In this document: in pieces, positions 43,513 through 53,566 of the stretch
Numbering within the stretch: the first letter of the stretch is position 1
Layout: each line of letters starts with the position of its first letter
Assembly (NCBI GenBank): GCA_902799855.1
Contig: CADCCA010000001.1
Coordinates: 1 to 64,000 of the forward strand
Direction of reading: 5' to 3'
DNA from: an uncultured Erysipelotrichaceae bacterium
Lineage (GTDB): Bacteria; Bacillota_I; Bacilli_A; RFN20; CAG-826
Length of the DNA: 64,000 nucleotides
Notes under the pieces: generated by a model
Told to the model about the DNA's origin: nothing
Seen by the model: only the letters and a program-made list of their open reading frames with translations
Database searches by the model: none
Translations under genes and position numbers: made by a program

Positions 43513-43962
43513 ATGATTTCGTCATTTAAAAACAAAGAATTACTGATTTCGTTTTTATTCTTCGTGATATCAATTTGGATAGCTACGTATATTTTTCTAC
43601 CATATTTTGCCATTGGTGGAATTGAATACTTAGCATATGATTTGAGCAATCCTGTCAACGTTATTTTGAATATAGTGATTCCATTAATGCTTTTTATCAT
43701 TGTTCTGTTTTTCGCAAACTATCTTTATAAAAAAGCATTGCCTAATCTCAATAATTTGGTTTTATGCATTATTCAAATTAGTATCGCTTTTCTGTTGATA
43801 CTGGCCTTAATAGTTTTTGGAATTATGGTGATTATTGTTTATTCGAATATTATTAATTGGGTCATTGGTTATATTGTAGCTTTCATGACTGTGATCAATT
43901 TTCTTATTTGGTCGGTTGTCTCTTTTAAGAAAATCACAACATCAAAAAAAGAAAAATCTTAA
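43513..43962 (+). CDS. Small four-helix membrane protein
   Basis: 149 residues with four predicted membrane helices (about 10-32, 49-73, 83-108, 112-140) and a Lys/Ser-rich end. No family recognised. The ATG falls inside a TATAAT-like sequence (43509-43514), so either the promoter is further upstream or the start is mis-set. Position after an RHS cassette suggests an orphan immunity protein; unproven. Confidence 0.5.
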   Translation: MISSFKNKELLISFLFFVISIWIATYIFLPYFAIGGIEYLAYDLSNPVNVILNIVIPLMLFIIVLFFANYLYKKALPNLNNLVLCIIQISIAFLLILALIVFGIMVIIVYSNIINWVIGYIVAFMTVINFLIWSVVSFKKITTSKKEKS

Positions 43963-44069
43963 TCCCTATTGTGTGTATCTCGTATAATAGTGCGATTACT
44001 CCAAAAACAGCAAGAAATATATGTTATATAAGTAATTTTTATCGAAAAACTATATAAAATGTTAATGTT

Positions 44070-44273
44070 ATGAAAACGATGAATATAGATTACGCAGAAT
44101 TATTAAAACAATATAGAGAAAAGATGTTTTTGTCACAAAGAGATTTAGCGGTAAAATTCGGCGTTTCTTATACAACTGTCAATAGATGGGAAACAGAAAA
44201 GTTTGCTCAAACTATTCAAACGAAGAAGAAATTATACAGTCTTTTTAAGAAAGCTGGGTTAATTAAGCATTAA
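44070..44273 (+). CDS. Small XRE-type HTH regulator
   Basis: 67 residues: YAELLKQYREKMFLSQRDLAVKFGVSYTTVNRWETEKFAQTIQTKKKL is a complete helix-turn-helix of the type found in small phage or toxin-antitoxin regulators. TATAAAAT ends 9 bases before the ATG and there is no Shine-Dalgarno. It lies 84 bases before the HD-domain gene, whose promoter carries a 7-bp inverted repeat that could be its operator. Confidence 0.75.
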   Translation: MKTMNIDYAELLKQYREKMFLSQRDLAVKFGVSYTTVNRWETEKFAQTIQTKKKLYSLFKKAGLIKH

Positions 44274-44340
44274 ACCAAATTGTCTACATGTGCCAAACAA
44301 GTGTTTTAATTTGAAATAGCTTTTTTTTCGCAATAATTTC

Positions 44341-44358
44341 TGTGATATACTTATCACA
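44341..44358 (+). promoter_or_regulatory. Inverted repeat over the -10 box and start codon of the HD gene
   Basis: TGTGATA (44341-44347), spacer TACT, TATCACA (44352-44358). The -10 TATACT (44346-44351) is inside it and ATG 44358 starts on its last base. A bound regulator would block both polymerase and start site. Confidence 0.65.
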
Positions 44359-45596
44359 TGAACGATAAGTTAGACATTTACTTTAGCAAAGTGTTTTGCA
44401 GAATGCGTCATAAGACGCAACTATATAACGGAAACGCAGATGATCATTATCACACGAGATTGCAACATACATTAGAAGTTGAAGAAATAGCTTTAAGAAT
44501 GGCTCGATTGATTAGTGCTTCTATGGACTATGTCTCTTTTGATTTGGCAAAAATATCTAAAATAGCTCTTCTTCATGATATAGGTCACACACCATTCGGA
44601 CACGCCGGTGAAAGAGCTTTATATGAAATTGTTTCAGGGAAATGCTCAGAGAAGTATGATTTGCCTGATTTTAAAAAGAACAAACTAGCGATTGGCTTTA
44701 AGCATAATTTAAATTCTGGTCTCCTATATATTGAGAATGTCAGATTTAATAAAATAGACTACGATGTTTTAGACGGAATAGTTAAGCATACAAGTCTTTC
44801 ACAAAATAAGAGAGAACGATTAGATTACGGGTTCGAATATATTTTTGCAAATAGGAAGGCAGATTATGAAGACAATTATCCTTGCACATTAGAAGGGTTA
44901 ATTGTTGCTTATGCAGACGAAATAGCACAAGTGTGTTCAGATTATCTTGATATTTGTTTAGATGTAGAATCAAGAGGTAAAAAGGTTTCCTTTGAATGTC
45001 CTCCATACAACCAATTAGAATCTATATCATCCGAGAATAGGGTAACCGCAAAAATGGCATGTGAGTATTTGGTTAATCTTTTTGTAACTTGTTTTAAGCG
45101 TTGCAAAACTCTTGGCGTTTTTAAGAAAAATGTTTTTACTAAATTAATCAAAGAATTCAACGATGCGCGCAAAAAATATATAAAAAAGAATAAGACTATT
45201 TCAAAATACGATTCAGAAAAGAAAAATGTAATCAAATCGCTTTATTCTGTTTTCTATCATTATCCAGAAGAGATGAATAATGATTTCTTTAATGATTTTG
45301 CTTATAGAGCAAAAAAGATTGAATATAAGACAAACTTTGTTCTGAATGAAGTTGAGTTTGGTTTAAGCACAAAAGAAGAAATAATTTCTTTCGTTGTAAG
45401 GATACAAGAATTAGTTTTTGGAAATGATCAATCAATTTTTTCGAATACAGTATTTAAAGATTACAAAGCTATTTTGAAATTGTACAATAGGAGTATAGCA
45501 ATTTATATTTCTAAAATGACAGACAATTATGCAGACCATAAATACAAAAAATATAGAAGAAAGTATAAGAAATACTTGACTTTTCTAAAGGTATAG
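44358..45596 (+). CDS. HD-domain phosphohydrolase, dGTPase-like
   Basis: 412 residues. Metal ligands of the HD superfamily are visible: RLQHTLEVEEIA (His37), LLHDIGHTPFGHAGE (His73-Asp74) and AYADEIAQVCSDYLD (about 187), the arrangement of dNTP triphosphohydrolases (dGTPases). It has the family's opening, RMRHKTQL (a relaxed form of RLxxKTQV). dNTP-depleting dGTPases also serve as anti-phage enzymes, so a defence role next to a small regulator is plausible, but a housekeeping role cannot be excluded. Leaderless start; terminator at 45642. Confidence 0.82.
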   Translation: MNDKLDIYFSKVFCRMRHKTQLYNGNADDHYHTRLQHTLEVEEIALRMARLISASMDYVSFDLAKISKIALLHDIGHTPFGHAGERALYEIVSGKCSEKYDLPDFKKNKLAIGFKHNLNSGLLYIENVRFNKIDYDVLDGIVKHTSLSQNKRERLDYGFEYIFANRKADYEDNYPCTLEGLIVAYADEIAQVCSDYLDICLDVESRGKKVSFECPPYNQLESISSENRVTAKMACEYLVNLFVTCFKRCKTLGVFKKNVFTKLIKEFNDARKKYIKKNKTISKYDSEKKNVIKSLYSVFYHYPEEMNNDFFNDFAYRAKKIEYKTNFVLNEVEFGLSTKEEIISFVVRIQELVFGNDQSIFSNTVFKDYKAILKLYNRSIAIYISKMTDNYADHKYKKYRRKYKKYLTFLKV

Positions 45597-45641
45597 TTAG
45601 AATATAGATATCAAAAAAGAAGAACTTAGTTGTTCTAAAAT

Positions 45642-45664
45642 ACCTCAGAAATGAGGTTTTTTGT
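45642..45664 (+). terminator. Terminator after the HD gene
   Basis: ACCTCA (45642-45647), GAAA loop, TGAGGT (45652-45657), then a run of six T. Confidence 0.9.
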
Positions 45665-45802
45665 TGCCTTTAAATAAAAATAAGTGTCACATAATCACAG
45701 GTATGGAATCCTGAAATGAATTTTGTTAGAAAAACAATTCTATCAAATTATACTTTAATATCGTAAAATAAAAATAGACAAACACATAGAAGGAGAAACA
45801 AT

Positions 45803-47263
45803 ATGAAAAGCAAGAACATTTTTCTTAGTTTAACATTATTGATTGGTACATCATTATGCGCTTTTTCACTTAGTAAAAATTTTAATGCAAGGCCAGTTTA
45901 TGCTGACAATAATGAAGCCAATAGTCACCAAGAAACATTTACTATCAACGACAATGACGATAATAACAGTTCGTTTTTAGGAGATGAATATAAATCTTTT
46001 AAACAACAATCCTATTATGAGAAATATGAACCGCATTATTTAAATAGCGAAAGAGATACAATTCCTGCTAATGCAAACATTGTTAAAAATATTCATTCTG
46101 GAAATAACAGTGGGGTATATTATGAGTCTTTCGATCCGTCTCATTTTAGCCAAGTGACAAGTACGCCAGCGAATAATGTGAAGAATCAAGAGACACATAC
46201 TACTTTCACTCGTGGACAAGTTTTGAATCCAAAGGATTCAGAACATTGCCCAACAGCTAGAATGATTGCTATATTTTATAATGTTTACCATTCACCAACT
46301 GATGGCCCTTATGAAATATGGTGTTATGGGACTGCTTTTCTAGAAGGCCCTTATTTGGCGGTAACTTCAGGGCATTGTGTTTATGGGGATGTATCTAATG
46401 ATAACACTGATAATCCGAGATTTGCTGATGAAATCAAATTCTATTTTGGCTTAAACGGCTCTAGTGAAATCAGCGATAGTTATTCGCACTTTGCGAAAGC
46501 ACAAACCTCTTATATCGAACTAGATTATGCATTAACTAAAAGTCATTTAAGAGATTGGGCAGCTGTTGAATTAGACAGAAGAGTCGGCGATGATATCGGA
46601 TGGTATGGTAAAATATCAAACTTGACAACAGTAGGAGCAACTGTAACTTCTTATGGATATCCAGGAAACGCTAATCCAGCTGATACAATGTTTGAATATA
46701 GCGGAGTAATTGTTGACAATCCAAGTGGTGCTGGTTTTAAAATTGACTATTCAATCATATCTGCACCAGGACAGTCTGGTTCTCCTATTTTTTGGGAAAA
46801 CGAAAATGGGGTTAAATTTGTTTGTGGCATTTTAAGCGCTGCTAATGCTGCCAACACCCAATCAGGAGGCCCTTATTTCACAACATTCATCTTTAATTTT
46901 TTGAATAGGTATTTTACCTATCAATCAGGGAGTTATTCATATCCAAATTTACATTTTAACACAACCCAAAACAATACAGGCAATTATAAAATCAGAATAA
47001 CTAATGATTCATCTTGGATTAGATCGGTTCAATATAATTCAAAAATGTGCTTCTATAATGATGGAATAAACTGGCAAAATTTATCTGATAAGGTAACAAT
47101 TACAATAAATCCTTATTCCAGCGTAATAGTAACGATTTATAAAAACTGGTTTGCTGATGCAATTGTTGCATCGTATGTTTATCAAGGCAAAAGGTGTATT
47201 ACTTGTGCTAATAATGTACAAAATAGCCAGCCAAGTGAGCACTATAATCTAATTAATGCGTAG
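45803..47263 (+). CDS. Secreted V8-like serine protease with novel C-terminal domain
   Basis: 486 residues. Signal peptide MKSKNIFLSLTLLIGTSLCAFS, nearly identical to that at 25079. Chymotrypsin-fold triad: His191 in AVTSGHCVYG, Asp251 in LRDWAAVEL, Ser325 in APGQSGSPIFW, as in glutamyl endopeptidases. The last 95 residues (393-486) are one copy of the repeated domain (YNSKMCFYNDGINWQNL, KNWFADAIVASYV) found three times in the 25079 protein. Shared upstream sequence TTTAATATCGTAAAATAAAA implies the same control. AGAAGGAG site. The ABC transporter gene begins 9 bases later. Confidence 0.88.
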   Translation: MKSKNIFLSLTLLIGTSLCAFSLSKNFNARPVYADNNEANSHQETFTINDNDDNNSSFLGDEYKSFKQQSYYEKYEPHYLNSERDTIPANANIVKNIHSGNNSGVYYESFDPSHFSQVTSTPANNVKNQETHTTFTRGQVLNPKDSEHCPTARMIAIFYNVYHSPTDGPYEIWCYGTAFLEGPYLAVTSGHCVYGDVSNDNTDNPRFADEIKFYFGLNGSSEISDSYSHFAKAQTSYIELDYALTKSHLRDWAAVELDRRVGDDIGWYGKISNLTTVGATVTSYGYPGNANPADTMFEYSGVIVDNPSGAGFKIDYSIISAPGQSGSPIFWENENGVKFVCGILSAANAANTQSGGPYFTTFIFNFLNRYFTYQSGSYSYPNLHFNTTQNNTGNYKIRITNDSSWIRSVQYNSKMCFYNDGINWQNLSDKVTITINPYSSVIVTIYKNWFADAIVASYVYQGKRCITCANNVQNSQPSEHYNLINA

Positions 47264-47271
47264 TGTAAATT

Positions 47272-49335
47272 ATGCTGATATTCCAAAATGTTTTTTACGC
47301 GTATAAAAAGGATGAGTTCGTCTTAAAAGATCTAAACATTGAGTTGCCTGAATCAGGTTTTGTGCTTATAAAAGGCAAGAGTGGTTCAGGAAAAACTACG
47401 CTGATTAATCTTATTTCTGGTTTAGATGTTCCTACAAAAGGAAAGATAATATTCCAAAATGAACCTCTAACAGAAAAAGTTTTAGACGGCTTCAGAAAGA
47501 AAGATGCCAGTATAGTTTATCAAGACTTAAATTTAATCAGAAATCTTTCTATAAAAGACAATTTGCAAATTGCTTTTGAGGCAAGTGGTTTTGATTATAG
47601 TGAAAAAATGGTCAAAGAATGTTTTAAAATAGTGAGTTTAAATTTTGACGAGATTATAAACCGTTTCCCAAATGAATTGTCTGGTGGGCAACAGCAAAGA
47701 GTTGCAATTGTCAGATCTTTAATTAAAAAACCAAAAATATTGATTCTAGACGAACCAACATCTGCCCTTGATTACAACAATGCAGAAGATGTTTTGAAAG
47801 TGTTAAAGAAACTATCTGAGAAGATTCTTGTTATTGTTGCAAGTCACGATTTATTAAGATTAGAGAAACTTGCAACTCAAGTTATTTCGCTTGATTATGA
47901 AGATGTCAATAACAATCTTGATTCGAACATTGATCTCGAAAAAATAAATGATAGTGGAGAAAGACACAGAAAGAATTTGTCCTTCCGTTCGATTTTTTCT
48001 TTTGTGTTATCTCTTAGGTTTAAAAATAGATTTAGAATTATTGGTTCGATTGTTGCCAATGTCCTTTTATTGCTTTTGATAACATTCTCATCTTGTTTGA
48101 TTTTTAACGATGGGAACGAATCATTGCTGAGCGGTCAAAAAAGCATGCATTCGCCATATTTTATGCTTTCACTAGAAGAAGAAAAAAATGGTATGCACCA
48201 ATATGCCTCTTTTGATGAAGAAATTGAAAAGAAAATGTTAGCAAGAGGATATTCGCGTTTTTCTTATATTGGACAATATATGACCTTCTTCCAAGATGAG
48301 GAACTGCCATATATTGATCACAAGATTTCATTTTTCACATCATATAGAAGTAGCAATTACGCAATCGAATTAAATGAAAATTTGAGCTTTAATTTTGATA
48401 AAAGAATAGATGAAACCAAGCAACAATTGCCAAAAGAATTCAATGAAATTGCTATCACTTCATCTGTGGCGGACTTCTTGGTTGATTATGCTTTTGAAGA
48501 TAAGTCTGAAAGTGGTGGTGGAATAAGAAGAGTCAAAAAATATAGTGATATTAATGATTTAATAGAAAATGGCTATTGCTACGATAAGAAAATCACAGCA
48601 ATTTTGGAAACGCCAGATAAAAATTATTTAAACTTCCTTGATAAAGATGATTCTAGTAGTCAAAAGAAATGGGAAGGATTTACAATCGCAAAATGTGTGT
48701 TTGTGAAAAACGGCTATAATGATTGGTTACAAACTCAATCAGATGAATATTTTGATTTCACAATTTATGACAGGCCTCTATATATGCTTGGCAAAAATAA
48801 AAACAATACTCGCTCAACTTTAAAAGAAATCAATAGTTTCTCTTATCAAAAAGACCAATCGAAATATCAAGTAAAAATCAATAATCTTTATAATAATTAT
48901 CTTTCCTTTAGCGGTGAATTCAAAATAGATCGTTATCCAGGAATAATATTGCTGATTATAGTTTTTACTCTCATTTTGATTTCATTTTTAATTACTTCGT
49001 CATTGTTCTCTTCAATAACTAAAAAAGATGATATAAGTTTAGGAATCATTCATAGCTTGGGTGCAAATAAAAAGAGCATATGCGCAATTGTATTTCTCGC
49101 ACTAGGTTTATTATTAATTATTGAATTATTAATTTATGCCACTAGTTATACGGCAGTATGGTTTATCGTAAACAGTATTATTTCGACCGAATTCAATTTC
49201 TTTGCTTTTGTTTCATTGCCACTTTTATTGTCTTTGTTGTTTTTGTTTGCGTTATCAACGCTATCTATTCTGCCAGGGCTCAAAAAAGCAACTGCAGTCA
49301 AGCCTTTAGCAATAGTGAGAGATTATTACAAATAA
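47272..49335 (+). CDS. MacB-like ABC transporter (ATPase-FtsX fusion)
   Basis: 687 residues. N-terminal ATPase (1-220): Walker A GKSGSGKTT (35-43), signature LSGGQQQR, Walker B KILILDEPTSALD, and the H-loop ASHD. It then has a membrane helix (about 258-280), a large extracellular region (about 285-560), and three C-terminal helices with the FtsX fold (about 563-680). Such fused MacB-type proteins handle peptides or lipoproteins at the membrane surface. It follows the secreted protease by 9 bases without a good Shine-Dalgarno, so it may export, process or resist the products of this locus. Confidence 0.87.
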   Translation: MLIFQNVFYAYKKDEFVLKDLNIELPESGFVLIKGKSGSGKTTLINLISGLDVPTKGKIIFQNEPLTEKVLDGFRKKDASIVYQDLNLIRNLSIKDNLQIAFEASGFDYSEKMVKECFKIVSLNFDEIINRFPNELSGGQQQRVAIVRSLIKKPKILILDEPTSALDYNNAEDVLKVLKKLSEKILVIVASHDLLRLEKLATQVISLDYEDVNNNLDSNIDLEKINDSGERHRKNLSFRSIFSFVLSLRFKNRFRIIGSIVANVLLLLLITFSSCLIFNDGNESLLSGQKSMHSPYFMLSLEEEKNGMHQYASFDEEIEKKMLARGYSRFSYIGQYMTFFQDEELPYIDHKISFFTSYRSSNYAIELNENLSFNFDKRIDETKQQLPKEFNEIAITSSVADFLVDYAFEDKSESGGGIRRVKKYSDINDLIENGYCYDKKITAILETPDKNYLNFLDKDDSSSQKKWEGFTIAKCVFVKNGYNDWLQTQSDEYFDFTIYDRPLYMLGKNKNNTRSTLKEINSFSYQKDQSKYQVKINNLYNNYLSFSGEFKIDRYPGIILLIIVFTLILISFLITSSLFSSITKKDDISLGIIHSLGANKKSICAIVFLALGLLLIIELLIYATSYTAVWFIVNSIISTEFNFFAFVSLPLLLSLLFLFALSTLSILPGLKKATAVKPLAIVRDYYK

Positions 49336-49775
49336 AAACTTCCAAGAAGCTCAACTAGCAACATAAAAGTAGACACAATATTACAAAAATCTAAACAGTG
49401 ATTTTAAGTTCGAAACGAAAAAAATATAAAGAATAAGTCTCAAATTAAATATTACAAATATGCCTAATTCGTGTTGCCGAGCATAAAACCATTGAATTTC
49501 TAAATTAAATAATCCAGATTTATGGGCATAGAAAACAGATTACTACTTTGTAGTTAAAGATAATTGACACTAATATCGATTTTCATTAACTTTTTAAAGC
49601 CTGTAATATTTGATGATTTAAAACAACTAATTTAGCCAACGTTATTGGCAAATTTAAAAATTCTATGGGTTTGGGTAACTGTGAAATGAATTTCATGCGT
49701 TTCGCATAGTTTTTGTATAAAAAGCCTATTAAAATATTGATACTAGTGATATATTGAAAATATAAGGCCTTTGAT
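49336..49775. other. Non-coding spacer
   Basis: AT-rich with many stops in all frames. Small inverted repeats GTGAAAT/ATTTCAT and TGCG/CGCA near 49680-49710. Ends with a candidate promoter TTGATA (49737-49742), 18 bases, TATAAG (49761-49766), 9 bases before the next ATG. Confidence 0.5.
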
Positions 49776-50498
49776 ATGAAAAAAACGCAATTATTCGATT
49801 TTGGATTGTTTTTATGTTTGGCGTTGCCTTTTCTTTTTGGTTGTTCCAAATCTATAAACGATCAAACATATCATAGCACAAATAATAATTCTGATTATTC
49901 TGACTTTGGTTCAATTGAAGCCTCCAAGGAAGAAACTATTGAAAGCCAAGACAACACTAGTTTGTCTAATTATTCCGACCATGTTGATGGAGAAGCTATT
50001 GTATATTCTTATTCATGCATATCTTATGAGGAATTTTTTGCATTCTTTACTGATTTCTCCATTTCTAATTTCGCTTCTTTCATAACTTTTAATTTTGATA
50101 ATTGTGATGGAATTACATCTGAATTTGTATTTGAAGGCTACCCAGTTTCGGCGGATATCAATCGTCAAAAAGTGGCCACAACCTCGTTCAAATATTTTAA
50201 TTTCTCCTTTTCTTTTTTTAGTATTGATAGAAATGTTATTGGAGAGGATAATAGTTGCTTAATCTCCATTGAAAAGGCCATGATTGTTGATATAGATTCC
50301 GTAGACCATTCCAATTTGGTATATTCTCTTGAAAAGCAAAACGCCAATGCTTGGAAAGTATCCTTATTATTTGATGGAAAGTCGATTTCTTCGCTGAAAA
50401 TAAAATTTAATAATCAACAAAATGAAAATGTTGTAACGGAATATTGCAAACTACTTATTGATAATATTGTTTTGCTAAAAGGAGATAAGAATGTTTAA
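49776..50498 (+). CDS. Lipoprotein, unknown
   Basis: 240 residues. Clear lipoprotein signal: hydrophobic LFLCLALPFLFGC with lipobox LFGC, then a Ser/Asn/Asp-rich linker. The mature part is beta-rich with many Phe residues and matches no family known to me. Overlaps the next gene by 8 bases; with 50491 and 52790 it forms a three-gene operon of surface proteins. Confidence 0.72.
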   Translation: MKKTQLFDFGLFLCLALPFLFGCSKSINDQTYHSTNNNSDYSDFGSIEASKEETIESQDNTSLSNYSDHVDGEAIVYSYSCISYEEFFAFFTDFSISNFASFITFNFDNCDGITSEFVFEGYPVSADINRQKVATTSFKYFNFSFSFFSIDRNVIGEDNSCLISIEKAMIVDIDSVDHSNLVYSLEKQNANAWKVSLLFDGKSISSLKIKFNNQQNENVVTEYCKLLIDNIVLLKGDKNV

Positions 50499-52788
50499 AA
50501 AAATAATACTTGCTGTGGCCCTAAGCCTAGCTGCTTGCACCTCAATTGCCTTTGTTCATAACGATTTGAATACTATTTGTCCTGAGGAGCAGATATCCAA
50601 CGATTCTCTTGAGGATACTGAAATTGCCGCGCTCTATAGCTCTTTAACAAATAACACAAAATTATATTTAACGGATTACTATTCGACATATTATTTTTCA
50701 AATCTTTCTGAAAACTATGGTAGAAATGTGAAGGGCTCTTGTACGTATGTTGCTCTTGGCATGTTGCTTTCATTTTATGATACATACTGGGATGATAGTT
50801 TTGTTCCTGAAAATTATGATATGATTACCATGCTTTCTTCAAATGCATTGTCCTTGGATTTAGAATCTCCTGGTACATACCAAGAGTCATATTCATTGGT
50901 AGGTGGGCTGACAACGGCTGAATATTATCAAGTTGTAGAACAGTATTCTAACTTTTACTTTCATTTGAAATTAATCCAAATGGGAAAAGAACATTTTGGG
51001 CAATACAAATTTGACAACCCATCGCAACCTTGTGCTCTCACATATTCGGAGTTATATGATTTAACATCCTATTATCTTTACACATATCTTGGAAAAAGTA
51101 GTTCAGATGTTGAAATATTTTCTAGCGTAACAGCTGGTGTTTCGGCTAAAAATTTTACGATTTCAATGGTCGAGCAAGGAATTCCTGTGATTTTAAGAAT
51201 GGGGCATCTTAATAGAACTGGCGGACATGCCATGATTGCTTATGACTACGATGAAGACAATGATGATATTTATGTCCATGCTGGATGGGGATCAGATTCA
51301 ACGCATGTTACACTTGACGATATCGATTACGATGATTATTGGGATGCATTAGCTATTGTGCCACATTCTAATCATTCACATTCAAACAATTTTAAATATT
51401 CAAATGGATACCAAGAAATTGAAACACACTGTTCGTGTCATTTTGTTATTCCTTATAACATTGATATTTTAGATGGCAACTATAGAGATACTATTCCTGT
51501 CTTCAAATGGTATTGTTTAAATCATGAAAAATGGTTTGTTAATCAAAACCTCAAATATCATTTCTCGCTTTTAAACAGCAACAGAAATGAACTTTTTACT
51601 ATTGATGTTGATGGAGATGAATATAGGCTTACTCAAAGTCAATGGGATTTGGCTTTATCGTTGAACAATAGGAAATATTACGCATATGTTGAACCATTTT
51701 CTAGCGTCTACCCATATTGGGATGATTATGCTTATTCAGAGTTATTTGCCCAGTCACAAGATTTTAAATGGGCGACTGTGATTGAACCTACTGACTATGA
51801 TTTTGCTGATGCATATCCAACAGACACAAGTACACAAACCAACTATATCAATCATTATGTTGATGGTCTATCTTTTAGCACTAGACGTTATCGTACTGGG
51901 TACATTCATGATGAATATATCGTTATGTCATGCATTAGAAACAATATTAATTCAGCTTGGATTGAATATGTATTCGTTGATCCTATCATCCGTCTCGATG
52001 TTGAATTGTCATATTGGCGTTCTGTTTCTTATGAACACCTTTCAAGCAGCAACGGAAATGCAACGCTTGACGCAAAAATTAACGGAGCATGGTCGATGCA
52101 ACTGGATTTATTATCTTCGTCAACTAATTTACCGACCGATAGGAATTATCCAACTTGGTACACTATCGAATTTGAGCAACCTGTTTACGAAATAAGATTT
52201 AATTGTAACACTACGTATGTCTCCAATAATGAAAATAATCGTGGAAGAATTTGCATCGGTAATTTAGCTATTTGGAATTATGGCTCACTATCTGGAGACG
52301 AACTTGATTATGATACTTCGTTATGGTCTGGCGTGCCATCCAACAACAACAACTGTTATGCTTATGCTTTAAATAATCAAGTTTATCCTGGAACAAATTC
52401 AATTTGGTACAAACAGCAACCAGGAGAATATGCAGGTGCAACTTGCACTATATATGACAAACAGCATTTGGTTGCTGCTGTTCAGGCTGATTTTCAAAAA
52501 TACAATTCTGACTTTGGAACGCATCTAACATTTGAGGAAGTGGGTCGATTTGAAGAATGCCCAAAAGGAACATATAAAGTCGCATTAGTTTCTTATTTTG
52601 ACGATTATCATTGGTATAGGCAAGATTCTGATGGATTTTGGTCACACAAGCCAGGAACTACCCCTGTTAGATTGCTAGACAGCTCTTTTAACCCTATATT
52701 TGATCCATATTTAGCGGACATTAGTCCATATGTAAATTTTCTTGGCTTTTTTGCTGTAACTCCATGGAACAACATTTATGAGGCTTAG
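50491..52788 (+). CDS. Lipoprotein with two cysteine-peptidase-like domains
   Basis: 765 residues. Signal with lipobox LAAC (Cys16). First domain: KGSCTYVALGMLLSFYDTYW places a nucleophile at Cys84, with His246 in GGHAMIAYDYD and HAGWGS after it, a papain/C39-like layout. Middle region (about 330-610) is beta-rich. Second domain: NNCYAYALN (Cys622 or near) with DYHWYRQDSDGFWSHKPG (His about 707), a pattern seen in a second group of CHAP/NlpC-like putative peptidases. AAAGGAG site. Possible substrates are cell-wall peptides or proteins in the gut; not determined. Confidence 0.78.
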   Translation: MFKKIILAVALSLAACTSIAFVHNDLNTICPEEQISNDSLEDTEIAALYSSLTNNTKLYLTDYYSTYYFSNLSENYGRNVKGSCTYVALGMLLSFYDTYWDDSFVPENYDMITMLSSNALSLDLESPGTYQESYSLVGGLTTAEYYQVVEQYSNFYFHLKLIQMGKEHFGQYKFDNPSQPCALTYSELYDLTSYYLYTYLGKSSSDVEIFSSVTAGVSAKNFTISMVEQGIPVILRMGHLNRTGGHAMIAYDYDEDNDDIYVHAGWGSDSTHVTLDDIDYDDYWDALAIVPHSNHSHSNNFKYSNGYQEIETHCSCHFVIPYNIDILDGNYRDTIPVFKWYCLNHEKWFVNQNLKYHFSLLNSNRNELFTIDVDGDEYRLTQSQWDLALSLNNRKYYAYVEPFSSVYPYWDDYAYSELFAQSQDFKWATVIEPTDYDFADAYPTDTSTQTNYINHYVDGLSFSTRRYRTGYIHDEYIVMSCIRNNINSAWIEYVFVDPIIRLDVELSYWRSVSYEHLSSSNGNATLDAKINGAWSMQLDLLSSSTNLPTDRNYPTWYTIEFEQPVYEIRFNCNTTYVSNNENNRGRICIGNLAIWNYGSLSGDELDYDTSLWSGVPSNNNNCYAYALNNQVYPGTNSIWYKQQPGEYAGATCTIYDKQHLVAAVQADFQKYNSDFGTHLTFEEVGRFEECPKGTYKVALVSYFDDYHWYRQDSDGFWSHKPGTTPVRLLDSSFNPIFDPYLADISPYVNFLGFFAVTPWNNIYEA

Positions 52789-52789
52789 T

Positions 52790-53566
52790 ATGAAAAATAT
52801 CAATCGACCTTTGCTTTATTTTCTTTTAGCACCGTTCTCTGCATACTTTGTTTCGTGTTCGAATAATAATATCGTTTCAGAAAATATCGATTTTTCTGGT
52901 CTCAGTAGAAACGAGATTCGTGAAACTTTTAACAACAATGATTATTTGGAATATTTAAATTATTCATTTTTTACTTTCAAAGATAAAAATGTTGTCGTTG
53001 AATATGATGATAATAACAAAGTTTGTATTTGTGAATCATATAACAAACCTAGTCTTACTACTGAAAGCATTAATGGAATTGCAAATCAAGACACTGTTTT
53101 TGATGTTGTTTCTAAAATTGGATTGCCTTCTTGGGAAGGTGTTTATTCACAAGAAGATGCGTCTCTTGATTTTGCTAAATCAGAAAATATTATGTGCAGA
53201 GTTTCTTTTAACAAAAGTAGCTCTAGTCTTTTAGTTAATGATGTTGAGATTCTAGATAAAAACGACCCTTCCTCGTGGTTTGATGAAGAAAAGGTTGATC
53301 TTCCAACTATAGACAATGCTTTTACAATTAAGGAAGGAATGAGTATTGATGATGTTGTTACAGTATTAGGCAAACCTCAACGCGACATTGGAAGCGGAGC
53401 AATTATTTTTGAATTTGATTTATTTGGAAATAAAAAAATAGACATCTGGATGGTAAATAACTCAGATTTAGAAAACACATTTCAGAGCGAAAATGCCACT
53501 ATAATTTATGGAACGCATTATTTATATGTTGTTGAGACAAAAATAATTGGTCGTGATACCAACTAG
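52790..53566 (+). CDS. Lipoprotein with two SmpA/BLIP-like repeats
   Basis: 258 residues from ATG 52790, one base after the previous stop; an in-frame ATG at 52778 lies in the previous gene. Signal YFLLAPFSAYFVSC (lipobox-like FVSC). Two units with the SmpA/OmlA pattern: TVFDVVSKIGLPSWEG and GMSIDDVVTVLGKPQRD, each followed by beta strands. BLIP-like domains bind other proteins, sometimes inhibiting enzymes. As third gene with the cysteine-peptidase-like protein it could regulate it or shield the cell from it; this is inference. Confidence 0.7.
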   Translation: MKNINRPLLYFLLAPFSAYFVSCSNNNIVSENIDFSGLSRNEIRETFNNNDYLEYLNYSFFTFKDKNVVVEYDDNNKVCICESYNKPSLTTESINGIANQDTVFDVVSKIGLPSWEGVYSQEDASLDFAKSENIMCRVSFNKSSSSLLVNDVEILDKNDPSSWFDEEKVDLPTIDNAFTIKEGMSIDDVVTVLGKPQRDIGSGAIIFEFDLFGNKKIDIWMVNNSDLENTFQSENATIIYGTHYLYVVETKIIGRDTN

